Of a stretch of DNA of 64,000 nucleotides, positions 42,599 to 51,653 are shown piece after piece (positions within the stretch are counted from its first letter, which is position 1; each line of letters opens with the position of its first letter). The position numbers and the translations under genes are program-made. The notes below the pieces were generated by a model. It had not been told where the DNA came from, made no database searches, and saw only the letters and a program-made list of their open reading frames with translations. The DNA comes from Pseudomonas sp. GM79 (lineage in GTDB: Bacteria > Pseudomonadota > Gammaproteobacteria > Pseudomonadales > Pseudomonadaceae): the NCBI RefSeq assembly GCF_000282495.1, contig NZ_AKJE01000066.1, positions 26,336 to 90,335 on the forward strand, read 5' to 3'.

Positions 42599-44023
42599 TC
42601 AAGGGGCGAGATCCGAGCGGTTGACCAGCCAATCGAGCAGTAGACGGCCATCGCGGCGTGGCTCGGGAGCAGGCCGGGAAGGCTGGGGATGGCCCATGCC
42701 GGCACACAGCACCGGCCGGTCCGGGTCGCTGTCGAGAAAACTGATCAGCACGTCGGTGCCGGCCGTGGGCAGCCTGGCTGGATCGATCCGACTGTCTGGT
42801 GCTGCGAGGGCGATCGGTAGCCAGAAACCGACGGACTCATCCGCCTCGAACGCCGGCGTCGGCCATAGCCTGACCTGTATCCGGCCTTGATCATCGAGTG
42901 CCGCCGGTTGCCCGGCGGGGCCGAGTACCCGGGCGATCTGATAGCCCGGGATGCTCGGCTTGATCTGTTTAAGCGCCGGCCTGAAGACCGTTGACCAGGG
43001 AATGGCCGTGAACTGATTGCTATAGCGCCGGGCACTGCCGGGCTGATCCTCGGCGAGAATCGAGGGCTGCTGCCCCTGGTGCCGGATATCGGTGAGCAAC
43101 CACTGATCGTTGAAACTCGAGAGCGGATGCTGCGCCACTTGCAGGATCCGTCCACTGCGCAGTTCGCTCTGGTTGCTTTGGCCGTGGATCTGCCGTTGCG
43201 GGCAACGCAGGCGTTCCAGCCGTCGGCGGCTGAGCTGGTCGTGATGAAGCTGTGCAGGTGCAGGGCGTGCCGTGACCGGGCCCGTTCTGGCGAGCATGTG
43301 ATTGGCCGCGCCATCGCCGACCACCGGCGCGCCGCGGTTTCTGGCTTCCCATCGTGCCGGGGCGGGGACCGGCTCATGGCGCTGGAACAGTTCGCTGATT
43401 ACCGGCAAGACGGAGTCGTTCAATGCGTCGTCCTGGAACGGCATCAGCAGTGGCTCCTGGGGGAAACTCAAGCTGTCATCGGCCAGCACCAGTACGTGTC
43501 CATCGGGCTGATGTTCGAAGTGATAGTGGATGCCTTCTTCCTCACACAGCCGCTGCAGGAAGGCCAGATCGCTCTCATCGTACTGAATGCAAAAAGGCCG
43601 GGGCGGGTAGCAGCCGTTTGCCAGTTCGAAACGATAACTGTGCTCGGGCAACTGATGCTCCTCCAGCAACTGGCGCACGATCGCGGGGACGCTGAGACGA
43701 TGAAACACCCGACGCAAACTGTGTCGATCCAAGTGTTGCAGATGGGGCGTCAGCACCAGGGAATAGCCGACCCGGTGCGGGCCGCGATGTTCGCGACTGA
43801 CGCTGTGGATCACGCCGTGAATGCCTTGGTCATCCGCCAGCCGCAAAAACGCCGGTTGTTTCAGCCATTGGTCGAGGTGCATCGCCGGTGCGAGGCCGAT
43901 CACGTCGATGTCGAATCGATAGGGCTGGTTGAGACCTTCACGGCCGCTGAACTGCAACACCTGCAGACTCAAACCGCCGTCGAGCAGTGTCAGGGTGAAG
44001 GGGCTTTCCTTGTCGTTGTGCAT
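42599..44023 (-). CDS. Short orphan VgrG/phage tail-spike-like protein
   Basis: A 474-residue VgrG-family protein. The gp27-like part carries the family block IQYDESDLAFLQRLCEEEGIHYHF (about residues 145-170). The OB-fold/gp5-N region is near the end (DDQGRIQVRLWPTPAFEADE). The beta-helix needle that usually follows is absent, as the protein stops soon after PVLCAGMGHPQPS. There is no hcp, PAAR or effector gene beside it. It is an orphan, perhaps a reduced T6SS spike. It ends 3 bases from the oxidoreductase stop. The start at 44023 is the best ATG. Confidence 0.75.
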   Translation of the reverse strand: MHNDKESPFTLTLLDGGLSLQVLQFSGREGLNQPYRFDIDVIGLAPAMHLDQWLKQPAFLRLADDQGIHGVIHSVSREHRGPHRVGYSLVLTPHLQHLDRHSLRRVFHRLSVPAIVRQLLEEHQLPEHSYRFELANGCYPPRPFCIQYDESDLAFLQRLCEEEGIHYHFEHQPDGHVLVLADDSLSFPQEPLLMPFQDDALNDSVLPVISELFQRHEPVPAPARWEARNRGAPVVGDGAANHMLARTGPVTARPAPAQLHHDQLSRRRLERLRCPQRQIHGQSNQSELRSGRILQVAQHPLSSFNDQWLLTDIRHQGQQPSILAEDQPGSARRYSNQFTAIPWSTVFRPALKQIKPSIPGYQIARVLGPAGQPAALDDQGRIQVRLWPTPAFEADESVGFWLPIALAAPDSRIDPARLPTAGTDVLISFLDSDPDRPVLCAGMGHPQPSRPAPEPRRDGRLLLDWLVNRSDLAP

Positions 44024-44254
44024 CGAACGCGCTTCTGCCAGGGAGGATGGGCGCAGAGGGTACGAAACCACAGCCCTGAAGCGTCACCGCAAATCGACTT
44101 TTCAGAAACGCCCTACAAACACTGGTGAAGATGTCGATTCGTCACAGGGTGAAGATCTTGGAATTTTTGGTCGATTGGCGTCTTTAGGCCGTATAAACTT
44201 GCGCAACGCGTCGGCCAATAGATGTCTCGGCGCCACAGATCAAGAGAGTGAGTA

Positions 44255-44959
44255 ATGGGCGCACAGTGGAAGGTTAAACACAAAGAAGCGGCAGCCAACG
44301 CCAAAGGCAAGATCTTCGGCAAACTGGTGAAAGAAATCACCATCGCTGCCCGCAACGGTGCCGATACCACCACCAACGCACACCTGCGTCTGGTGGTCGA
44401 ACAGGCGAAAAAAGCCTCGATGCCCCGCGAAACCCTGGAACGCGCGATCAAGAAAGGCTCCGGCCAGCTCGGCGAAACCGTGCAATACCATCGCGTGACG
44501 TATGAAGGGTTCGCACCGCATCAAGTGCCGCTGATCGTTGAATGCGTGACTGACAACATCAACCGCACCGTCGCTGAAATCCGCGTCGCGTTCCGTAAGG
44601 GCCAGTTGGGCGCTTCCGGTTCGGTGGCCTGGGACTTCAACCACGTCGGCATGATCGAGGCGTCCCCGGACAGCCCTGACGCCGACCCGGAAATGGCTGC
44701 GATCGAAGCCGGTGCCCAGGATTTCGAACCGGGTGAAGACGGCGCGACGCTGTTCCTGACCGAACCTGCGGACCTGGATGCGGTACAGAAAGCGCTGCCA
44801 GAGCAGGGTTTCACCGTGTTGTCGGCCAAGTTGGGCTACCAGCCGAAGAACCCGGTCAGTGGCCTGAGCGATGAGCAGATGGCTGAAGTCGAAGCGTTCC
44901 TCGAAGGCCTCGATAACCACGATGACGTGCAGGATATGTTTGTCGGGTTGGCGGGTTAA
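44255..44959 (+). CDS. YebC/PmpR family protein
   Basis: A 234-residue member of the YebC/PmpR family, which has three mixed domains. Members act as DNA-binding regulators in some species (PmpR) and as translation factors for proline-rich stretches in others. The signature MGAQWKVKHKEAAANAKGKI, the ANAHLRLVVEQAKKASMPRE block and the later RVAFRKGQLGASGSVAWDF fit the shorter YeeN-like paralogue rather than the one near ruvC. The gene follows a 230-base gap from vgrG. Confidence 0.88.
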   Translation: MGAQWKVKHKEAAANAKGKIFGKLVKEITIAARNGADTTTNAHLRLVVEQAKKASMPRETLERAIKKGSGQLGETVQYHRVTYEGFAPHQVPLIVECVTDNINRTVAEIRVAFRKGQLGASGSVAWDFNHVGMIEASPDSPDADPEMAAIEAGAQDFEPGEDGATLFLTEPADLDAVQKALPEQGFTVLSAKLGYQPKNPVSGLSDEQMAEVEAFLEGLDNHDDVQDMFVGLAG

Positions 44960-45001
44960 GTCTGTGTGTCATTGACGGCTTTTGTTGCCTGGCAGGCCGT
45001 C

Positions 45002-45076
45002 TTCGCGAGCAAGCCCGCTCCCACATTCGATCTGTGGCGTTCACAAATCCTATGTGGGAGCGGGCTTGCTCGCGAA
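45002..45076. repeat. REPIN after the YebC-family gene
   Basis: Arms at 45002-45024 and 45052-45076 with a short 27-base spacer, the shortest in the window. Confidence 0.9.
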
Positions 45077-45090
45077 TGACCGCGCAGCGG

Positions 45091-46392
45091 TCACCGTCCC
45101 TTCAATTCCCGCACAACCTCGCTGAACCCCGGCCGCGCCAGCACGTCTGGCTGACAGCAGCGCTGCTGCAAATCCTCTAACGCGCCCCGCTGTTCATCAC
45201 TCAACCCCGAGTTGATGCGCTCCAGCAATTCCCCCAGCAGCACCCCGAACGCCCGCACTTCGATCCGTTGCAGCGCGCGGCTTTCAAGGCTGTCCGAGGT
45301 GGCATGGAAAGACGCCGCGCCAAAGTCGCCCAACAGGCAATCACCGTGCTCGTTCCACATGATGTTGTGACCGTAGAGGTCGCCGTGGGTGATGCCTTGG
45401 CGGTGCAAATGTTCAGCCACTGAAGCAATGCCATTGGCGATGCGCAGCGCCACGCTGGCGCTGAACCGGGTGTCGTCGGCGTAGACGTCGCGGGTGCAGG
45501 ACGCCAGGCTCGGCAGCCCGGCCAGGTTGCGGTAACTCGGATCGATCAGTTGCATCACCAGTCCGGCCGTTTGCTGGGGGTGATCGACAATTCGGCCCTC
45601 GACCCGGATCAGGTTGGGGTGGATGCCGGCGGTGATGCACGCATTCATTTCGTGCAACGGCGAGCCATCGCTGGTCATTTCGCCTTTGTAGAGCTTCACC
45701 GCGACCTGTTTCGTCTGCTCCCACAACGCCTGATGAATAACCCCCGACGCGCCTTCGCCGAGTTTCTTCTCAAGGTTCAACCCCGACCAGGGAATGCTTG
45801 CCGTGGCTTCAAGCGCAGCCGCGTCGGCTTCGGTTTCCAGCGGGTTACCGGCGTACGCCAGCCAGGTCAGGCTCGGCAGGGTCAGCAGCCATTCGGGAAG
45901 CTCGGTGAGCTGATTGGCGGCGATGCGGATCAGTTCGAGTTGATGACAGTGCCGCAGGCTTTCGGGCAAATACTGTAACCGGTTGCCGGCGAGCATGAGT
46001 TTTTGCAGGTGCGGGCATTCACCCAGTTCGGTCGGCAGCTCCGTGATGCAGTTATCGGTGAGGATCAGCCAGCGCGACAGCGGCGGCAGGGCGGCGCCCG
46101 GCACGCTTTCGATGGCGTTGGCCTTGAAGCCGATCATCGTCAGCGCGGTGCACTGGCCAAGGCAAGCGGGCAGTTCGGTGAACTGATTGTCCGAGCAGAA
46201 CAGCACGCGTAAACGGGTCAGGCGATGCAGGTCGTCCGGCAGGCTGCGCAAGGCGTTGCCGCTGAGGTTGAGCACTTCCAGGGAGTCCGCCAGGTCGAAG
46301 ATTTCCTGGGGGAACTCGGTCAGGCCGCAGGACAGATCCAGACGGGTGATGCCCGACAGTTGGCCGGCGCGCAGTTGGGCGAGGGTATCCAT
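45091..46392 (-). CDS. Leucine-rich-repeat protein kinase-like protein
   Basis: A 433-residue protein fusing N-terminal leucine-rich repeats (about residues 15-185, repeats such as LEVLNLSGNALRSLPDDL and LQKLMLAGNRLQYLPESL) to a eukaryote-like protein kinase domain. Kinase landmarks are the G-loop LGEGASGV (211-218), Lys233 in QVAVKLY, the catalytic loop ITHGDLYGHNI (Asp338, Asn343) and the DFG motif GDFGAAS (356-358). The core catalytic residues are all present, although HRD is HGD, as in aminoglycoside-kinase-like and some small-kinase families. No membrane helix or signal is seen, so it is probably cytosolic. The substrate is unknown. Confidence 0.85.
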   Translation of the reverse strand: MDTLAQLRAGQLSGITRLDLSCGLTEFPQEIFDLADSLEVLNLSGNALRSLPDDLHRLTRLRVLFCSDNQFTELPACLGQCTALTMIGFKANAIESVPGAALPPLSRWLILTDNCITELPTELGECPHLQKLMLAGNRLQYLPESLRHCHQLELIRIAANQLTELPEWLLTLPSLTWLAYAGNPLETEADAAALEATASIPWSGLNLEKKLGEGASGVIHQALWEQTKQVAVKLYKGEMTSDGSPLHEMNACITAGIHPNLIRVEGRIVDHPQQTAGLVMQLIDPSYRNLAGLPSLASCTRDVYADDTRFSASVALRIANGIASVAEHLHRQGITHGDLYGHNIMWNEHGDCLLGDFGAASFHATSDSLESRALQRIEVRAFGVLLGELLERINSGLSDEQRGALEDLQQRCCQPDVLARPGFSEVVRELKGR

Positions 46393-46482
46393 GGGCAGGT
46401 TCGCTATTGATCAGGAGGAGGGCGTGGGGGCCTGGAAATGGGCGACATGATAGCGGGAAAGTTGGGGTGGCTGTCAGGCCGC

Positions 46483-46576
46483 CTTCGCGAGCAAGCCCGC
46501 TCCCACATTTGATCTCCACTGGCTACAAAATCCGCGAACAATGGAGATCCAATGTGGGAGCGGGCTTGCTCGCGAA
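46483..46576. repeat. REPIN between the LRR kinase and ZapE-like genes
   Basis: Arms at 46483-46507 and 46552-46576 with a 44-base spacer. Two genes on the same strand flank it. Confidence 0.9.
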
Positions 46577-46607
46577 GGGGCCGGCAGCCCAAACCCAATC
46601 TCCTCGG

Positions 46608-47738
46608 TCAAGCCAGATCCCTCACCTCCACCAACTGCCCCAACCGGCTGCGCGTGCGCGCCAGGTCGATAGCATCGCCACCCAGGCTTTCGCGCAATGA
46701 CTGGTGACCGAGCAGAATCAGGTGCTTGTCCTGGTCGTACAAGACGTCGATCAGGTTGATGAAACGCTGCTGGGCGGCGATTGAACGGTCGGCGAGGCTG
46801 GGCAGTTTGTCGATGATCCAGCGATCGAAATGCCGGCACAGTTCGAGGTAGTCCATGACCGCGGTGGGGTGTTCGCACAGGTCGGCGAAGGTGAAGCCGA
46901 CGCTTCGCCCTTCACAGTATCGGGCTTGAAGGTGCCGTGTCCCGACGGGCAGCTGGATGGCCGGTGCGTCGTGTTCGAGCAGCTGCAACACCTGACGCTG
47001 CGCCACCGTGGCCGGCCAGACGTACCGGCCCTGGGTGAACAGCTGCTGTGCGTGGGTGCGCGCCTGACTGCGGTAATCATGCGGCCCGCCGACTTCCATC
47101 ACCTGCATGCGCGCGTTGACCAGATCGATCACCGGTTTGAAACGGGCGTGGTAAAGCGGGTTGGGCAGCAAACCTTCCGGCGGGTAGTTGGAGGTCACCA
47201 GCAGCACAATCCCCCGGCGAAACAGCGCCTTGAACAGCCGCGTGATGAGCATCGCATCGCCGATGTCATGCACGTGGAACTCATCGAAACATAGCACCCG
47301 GCAACCTTGCAGCAGTTCGTCGAGGGTGGTCGTCAGCGGGTCGGGCTGATTGCGATGGCTGAACATGCCCTGGTGCAGTTGCGCAAAAAACTCATGGAAG
47401 TGCAGGCGCTGTTTTTCCGCGATGGGGATGGCCTGGAAAAAACCATCGAGCAACCAGCTCTTGCCGCGCCCGACTGCACCATAGAGGTAAAGACCGGGGA
47501 GTGTCGGCGCTGATGTGCCCAGCAGCGCCGAAGCGTGCTGCGCCATGCAGTCGATCACTCGTTGCTGGCTATGGCTGAGGGTGTAGCCCTGGGTATGGGC
47601 CTTGCGGTGGAAGTAGTCGTGGATCACCTGGCCCTGCGTACTGCCACTGGCCGGCGTCGCAGATGCCTTGCCGAAGAAACGGCGTAGCGCGGGCCAGCGT
47701 GGTGTAAGTCGCGGACGGTTGGGTGGTCGAACGGTCAC
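46608..47738 (-). CDS. AFG1/ZapE-like ATPase (second paralogue type)
   Basis: A 376-residue P-loop ATPase of the AFG1/LACE1/ZapE family. Walker A is YLYGAVGRGKSWLLDGF and Walker B is CRVLCFDEFHVHDIGDA. Family stretches NYPPEGLLPNPLYHARFKPVIDL and the C-terminal LPSLADRSIAAQQRFINLIDVLYD follow. E. coli ZapE modulates FtsZ under stress. Pseudomonas usually has its main zapE elsewhere, near rplM, so this may be an extra paralogue. No partner gene is beside it. Confidence 0.83.
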   Translation of the reverse strand: MTVRPPNRPRLTPRWPALRRFFGKASATPASGSTQGQVIHDYFHRKAHTQGYTLSHSQQRVIDCMAQHASALLGTSAPTLPGLYLYGAVGRGKSWLLDGFFQAIPIAEKQRLHFHEFFAQLHQGMFSHRNQPDPLTTTLDELLQGCRVLCFDEFHVHDIGDAMLITRLFKALFRRGIVLLVTSNYPPEGLLPNPLYHARFKPVIDLVNARMQVMEVGGPHDYRSQARTHAQQLFTQGRYVWPATVAQRQVLQLLEHDAPAIQLPVGTRHLQARYCEGRSVGFTFADLCEHPTAVMDYLELCRHFDRWIIDKLPSLADRSIAAQQRFINLIDVLYDQDKHLILLGHQSLRESLGGDAIDLARTRSRLGQLVEVRDLA

Positions 47739-47858
47739 TGTGAAGTCATCCCGTAGTCTTCAGGCCGGCTCCCCCTGAGCCGCGGCGGCGTAGTTTAACC
47801 AATTGGGGAATTTGCCTTCCACTGGTGTTGGTGAAGCTACTGTGGTGGGAGGGCTTTT

Positions 47859-47949
47859 GTGGCGAGGGAGCTTGCTCCCGTTGAACTGCGCAGCAGTTCC
47901 TTTTTTGGGGCCGCTTCGCAGCCCAACGGGAGCAAGCTCCCTCGCCACA
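47859..47949. repeat. Inverted pair of the second REP type
   Basis: TGTGGCGAGGGAGCTTGCTC at 47859-47878 and its inverse at 47925-47949, the same type as at 33511. It lies in the 232-base gap between the ZapE-like gene and the binding-protein gene. Confidence 0.88.
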
Positions 47950-47970
47950 TGGATCTTTTGATCTTCGAGG

Positions 47971-49014
47971 TTAGCGCTCGATACTGCGATTCCACCGGGC
48001 ATTCCACGCTGGGCGCTGTTCGTTGACCTGATCCCAGTCGATGGCGATCGCGGTCGTCAGATACTGCTTCATCGCCTCGACCTGACCGCGGGTCTTGTCG
48101 GTGGTGGGCGTATTCGGGTTGGACGGAATCTGATCGCCGTCTTCAAGCGCGGCGGCTTGCGCTTCGGGCGTCAGCAGGAAGGCGGCGAGTTTCTGCGCCA
48201 GTTCCGGTTGGGTGTTGTTGGCGATGGCGCATTCGGCGACGTTGAGCACCACGGAGCCTTCCTTCGGCTGTGCATATTCCACCGGCATGCCCTTGAGTTT
48301 CAGCGCGGTGACCTGGGTCGGGGTCAGCGGAAACAGCGCCGCTTCGTCGGTCTGGAGCATTTCGGAGATCTTCGCCGAACTCGGAATGTACTCCAGCACG
48401 TTACGCCCAACGGTGTTCGGCCACGCCTTGAACCCCGGTTCGACGTCGGTTTCGCTGCCGCCCTGAATCCGGTTGAACATCAGAAAACCATGCAGGCCAA
48501 AGGTCGACGAGGCCATCGACTGAAACACCAGTTTGTCCTTGAAGCGCGGGTCGGCCATGTCCATCCAGGAGGTCGGTGCGTTCCAGCCTTTTTCCTTGAA
48601 CAGCCGCGTGTTGTACGCCAGCCCGGTGACCCCAAGGCTGACCGCCACTGCTTGATCCTTGATGCGGCCCTTGGCCGGAATCTGCGCCAGGGGCGTGCTG
48701 TCTTCGAGTTTGTCGCACAAGCCCATGGCGATGGCGCGGTACATGATGCCGTCGTCGAGGAACATCACGTGCATCTGCGGGTTGCCTTTGCTGGCCTGGA
48801 CCTTGGCCAGAATATCGGCGGAGGTTCCCGGCACGATCACCACTTTGACGTTATTGGCTTTCTCGAAAGCCGGCAGCACCTTGTCGGCGTAGAGCCGCTC
48901 CATGGTTCCGCCGTTCATGCCCAGGTAAAGCGTCGGTTCGGCCTGGGCCTGGCTGGAGAGCATGACGCCAAAGCAAGAGAAACCGAGCAGTGCACTGCGT
49001 TTGAAATGATTCAT
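47971..49014 (-). CDS. ABC importer substrate-binding protein (polyamine/opine-type)
   Basis: A 347-residue periplasmic protein with a signal peptide (HFKRSALLGFSCFGVMLSSQAQA, residues 2-24), then a type II periplasmic-binding fold of the PotD/PotF group (PTLYLGMNGGTMERLYADKV at the start). The start at 49014 has AGGAAGG upstream. It is the last gene of the importer/dehydrogenase operon, 17 bases after the DAO-type subunit. The ligand is unknown; an N-substituted amino acid or opine is suggested by the neighbours. Confidence 0.85.
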   Translation of the reverse strand: MNHFKRSALLGFSCFGVMLSSQAQAEPTLYLGMNGGTMERLYADKVLPAFEKANNVKVVIVPGTSADILAKVQASKGNPQMHVMFLDDGIMYRAIAMGLCDKLEDSTPLAQIPAKGRIKDQAVAVSLGVTGLAYNTRLFKEKGWNAPTSWMDMADPRFKDKLVFQSMASSTFGLHGFLMFNRIQGGSETDVEPGFKAWPNTVGRNVLEYIPSSAKISEMLQTDEAALFPLTPTQVTALKLKGMPVEYAQPKEGSVVLNVAECAIANNTQPELAQKLAAFLLTPEAQAAALEDGDQIPSNPNTPTTDKTRGQVEAMKQYLTTAIAIDWDQVNEQRPAWNARWNRSIER

Positions 49015-49031
49015 GGCGCGACCTTCCTCTA

Positions 49032-50147
49032 TCAAGCAACGGAGATGGAGTGAAACCGGGTGATGGAAAACGCATCCAGCGACGTCTTTGACGCGCCGCT
49101 ACAGATGATTTCGGTGAGCGCCTGGCCCACCGCAGGCCCGATCTGAAAGCCCGCGCCGGCAAAGCCGAACGCGTGCAACAGACCGGGTTGAGTGCTGCTG
49201 TGGCCGATCACCGGTTGGCGATCGGGCAGATAACCTTCGGTGCCGCTCCAGGTGCGAATCGCCTGGGCGCCTTCAAGAAACGGGTACAGCTCGACGGCCT
49301 GGCGCAGGATTTCGATGACTGCGTTCTGACCAGGCCGGGCGCGGGCGTCATCGAGGGCAAAGCCCTGGCCGCCGCCCAACACACAATTGCCGCGAGCGAC
49401 CTGACGGGCATAAATGCCGCCGCCCTCGACGCCGGTGCTGGCATTCATCACCAGCGGCAACGGTTCGGTGACCAGCATCGCCGGGTGCCCGGCGTGCATC
49501 GGCACTGCTTCGCCGAATTGTGCGGCGAGGCTGCCGGCCCAGGCGCCGGCGCAATTCAGCAGCCAGGGGGCTTGCAGCTCGAGGCCGGATTGAGTGCTGA
49601 CATGAAAGCGCTGACCGTCATGCTCCACCGCCGTCACTGCGCATTGTTCATGGATTTGCGCACCGTGCCGACGCGCCGCCTGCGCGAAGGCGGGGGACAC
49701 CAGTCGCGGGTTGGCGTGGCCGTCGTCCGGGCACAACGAGGCACCGACCGCGACCTCTCCGACCCACGGAAAACGTGCGCGCAATTCGTTGCGCTCGAGT
49801 ACCTGCAAATCGAGGCCGAAGCCCTGGCTGCTGGCGGCGTAATCCTGCAAGGCGTGCAGGTCATTGAGACTGCGGGCCAGTTTCAGGTGACCGCTGCGCT
49901 GGTACTCGCCGTTGATGCCGATCAACTGCGGCAGTTGCCCCCAGATCTCGTGAGCCCGTTGTGACAGCGGCAATTGCGACAGCGGCCGACCCTGACGGCG
50001 CACGCCGCCGTAGTTCACGCCGCTGGAGTGCGAACCGCAAAAGTCCCGCTCCAGCAGCGCAACGCGACGGCCGGCCTTGCTCAAGAACAGGGCGGCGGAG
50101 GAGCCGACAATGCCGCCGCCAATGATGACTGCATCGACCTCGATCAT
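49032..50147 (-). CDS. DAO-type flavoprotein subunit of a three-part dehydrogenase (HcnC/OoxB-like)
   Basis: A 371-residue FAD protein with the N-terminal motif DAVIIGGGIVGSSAALFLSKAG (residues 5-26), FCGSHSSGVNYGGVRR close behind and the C-terminal FGFAGAGFQIGPAVGQAL block. It matches the beta subunit of opine oxidases, hydrogen-cyanide synthase and D-hydroxyproline dehydrogenase, which oxidises the C-N bond of the amine substrate. Its ATG overlaps the previous stop as ATGA, so it is translationally coupled to the next larger subunit. It probably acts with the two neighbouring subunits. Confidence 0.85.
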   Translation of the reverse strand: MIEVDAVIIGGGIVGSSAALFLSKAGRRVALLERDFCGSHSSGVNYGGVRRQGRPLSQLPLSQRAHEIWGQLPQLIGINGEYQRSGHLKLARSLNDLHALQDYAASSQGFGLDLQVLERNELRARFPWVGEVAVGASLCPDDGHANPRLVSPAFAQAARRHGAQIHEQCAVTAVEHDGQRFHVSTQSGLELQAPWLLNCAGAWAGSLAAQFGEAVPMHAGHPAMLVTEPLPLVMNASTGVEGGGIYARQVARGNCVLGGGQGFALDDARARPGQNAVIEILRQAVELYPFLEGAQAIRTWSGTEGYLPDRQPVIGHSSTQPGLLHAFGFAGAGFQIGPAVGQALTEIICSGASKTSLDAFSITRFHSISVA

Positions 50148-51499
50148 GGCTCGACCTCCAGACCGAACGGCAGGGGTTTGATCGGTGCCTGAGCCCGCAA
50201 CCGGCCGATGTCGGACAGGTTGCGCTGGCTTTCGCAGGCGATGATTTCCGCTGCGGCGGCGCCACACATCCGTCCCTGGCAGCGACCCATGCCGACCCGG
50301 CAATGGGCCTTGACCCGATTGATCTCCCAATGGCCTTCGCGCACCACCTGGCGGATGTCGCCGGCGCGCACTTCTTCGCAGCGGCAAATCATCAGGTCAT
50401 CCGCGGCGTCGGTGGCCCAGTTTTCGGGAAAGATAAAGGCTCGCTCAAGGCCTTGGCGGAATCTGCCGATAGTGTTCAGCGACTGTTCCAGCCGTGTGGC
50501 ACGTTGCGGCGGGATCAGGTAACCGATGTCTTCGAGCAGCGCCAGGGCTGCCCGTTCACCGGCCATTTCCGCGGCGTCGGCACCCATGATGTCGGCGCCG
50601 TCACCGGCCAGGTACACCTCGGCGACACTACTGCGACCGGCGCTGTCGCGCTGCGGCAGCCAGGCGCGGTTGAGCGGGTTCCAGGTGAATTCACAGCCCA
50701 GCAAGTCGGCGACTTGGGTTTCGCTGCGCAGACCGTGGGCGAAGGCTATGGCGTCGCAATCCAGCTGATGCTCGCTTTTCGAGTTGGACCAATTCAGCGA
50801 TTGCACGCGGTGTTCGCCATCGATGCGTTTCAAGGTAGCGCCCTGATGTACCGGGATGCCGTGGGCGGTCAGCCAGGTGCGGTAAAAAATGCCTTTGGCC
50901 AGCGTGGCTGGTTGCGACAGCAGGCCGGGCAGGGCACGGGCCTGCGCACTGAAGGGCGAGCTGTCGAGCACGGCGATCACGTTGGCGCCGGCCTTGGCGT
51001 ATTGGTACGCCACCAGATACAGCAACGGTCCGCTGCCGGCGAACACCACCCGTTCACCGATGGCACAGCCTTGAAACTTCAAGGCAATTTGCGCCGCACC
51101 GAGGCTGTATGTCCCCGGCAACGTCCAGCCTGGCACCGGCAGAATCCGGTCGGTGGCGCCCGTGGCGACTATCACCCGGGAGAACTCCAGCCGTGCGGCG
51201 CGGCCCTCATGCAAGGTGTCGAGCGCCCCAGCTTCGGCGTTCCACACCAGTGTGTCGGGGCGATAATCGAGTTGTTCGCGCAGTGTGTCGAGGGTCTGAT
51301 GCAGTGCCTTGGCCTTGCGTGCTTCGAAGCCATACAACTTGACCGCCGAACGCTTGAAATTCGCCGGCTGACGCCGATAAATCTGCCCGCCACCGCGCGC
51401 GGCTTCGTCCAGCAGAACCGGACGCACGCCATGGGCGACGAGGGTTTGCGCCGCACGGATTCCAGCGGGGCCTGCGCCGATGATGACTACAGGTTTCAT
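50144..51499 (-). CDS. FAD/NAD(P)-binding, iron-sulfur subunit of the three-part dehydrogenase (HcnB/OoxA-like)
   Basis: A 451-residue flavoprotein: FAD site VVIIGAGPAGIRAAQTLVAHG at residues 4-24, a second Rossmann motif VVFAGSGPLLYLVAYQYAKAG and a C-terminal BFD-like [2Fe-2S] domain (MICRCEEVRAGDIRQVV ... CRVGMGRCQGRMCG, four Cys). This is the alpha subunit layout of OoxA/HcnB. GAGGTG upstream supports the ATG at 51499. It overlaps the DAO subunit by four bases. A REPIN lies upstream in the gap to the small subunit. Confidence 0.87.
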   Translation of the reverse strand: MKPVVIIGAGPAGIRAAQTLVAHGVRPVLLDEAARGGGQIYRRQPANFKRSAVKLYGFEARKAKALHQTLDTLREQLDYRPDTLVWNAEAGALDTLHEGRAARLEFSRVIVATGATDRILPVPGWTLPGTYSLGAAQIALKFQGCAIGERVVFAGSGPLLYLVAYQYAKAGANVIAVLDSSPFSAQARALPGLLSQPATLAKGIFYRTWLTAHGIPVHQGATLKRIDGEHRVQSLNWSNSKSEHQLDCDAIAFAHGLRSETQVADLLGCEFTWNPLNRAWLPQRDSAGRSSVAEVYLAGDGADIMGADAAEMAGERAALALLEDIGYLIPPQRATRLEQSLNTIGRFRQGLERAFIFPENWATDAADDLMICRCEEVRAGDIRQVVREGHWEINRVKAHCRVGMGRCQGRMCGAAAAEIIACESQRNLSDIGRLRAQAPIKPLPFGLEVEP

Positions 51500-51531
51500 G
51501 CCCACCTCATAAGTGATCGACACTGCAATCC

Positions 51532-51622
51532 TGTGGGAGCGGGCTTGCTCGCGAAGGGGGCGGCACATTCAATAGGTGTGGTGGCTGACACGACGCTTTC
51601 GCGAGCAAGCCCGCTCCCACAG
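51532..51622. repeat. REPIN inside the dehydrogenase operon
   Basis: Arms at 51532-51555 and 51598-51622 in the 154-base gap between the small [2Fe-2S] subunit and the FAD/NAD(P) subunit, both on the minus strand. Confidence 0.92.
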
Positions 51623-51653
51623 GGGATTGGGTCTCTGCAGGGGAAGTTGGTGT

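Noticed and set aside
49032..50387. 80-residue N-terminal extension of the DAO-type subunit
   Set aside because: The extension is Arg/Gly-rich shadow sequence inside the upstream subunit; the FAD motif starts right after the ATG at 50147, which overlaps the previous stop.
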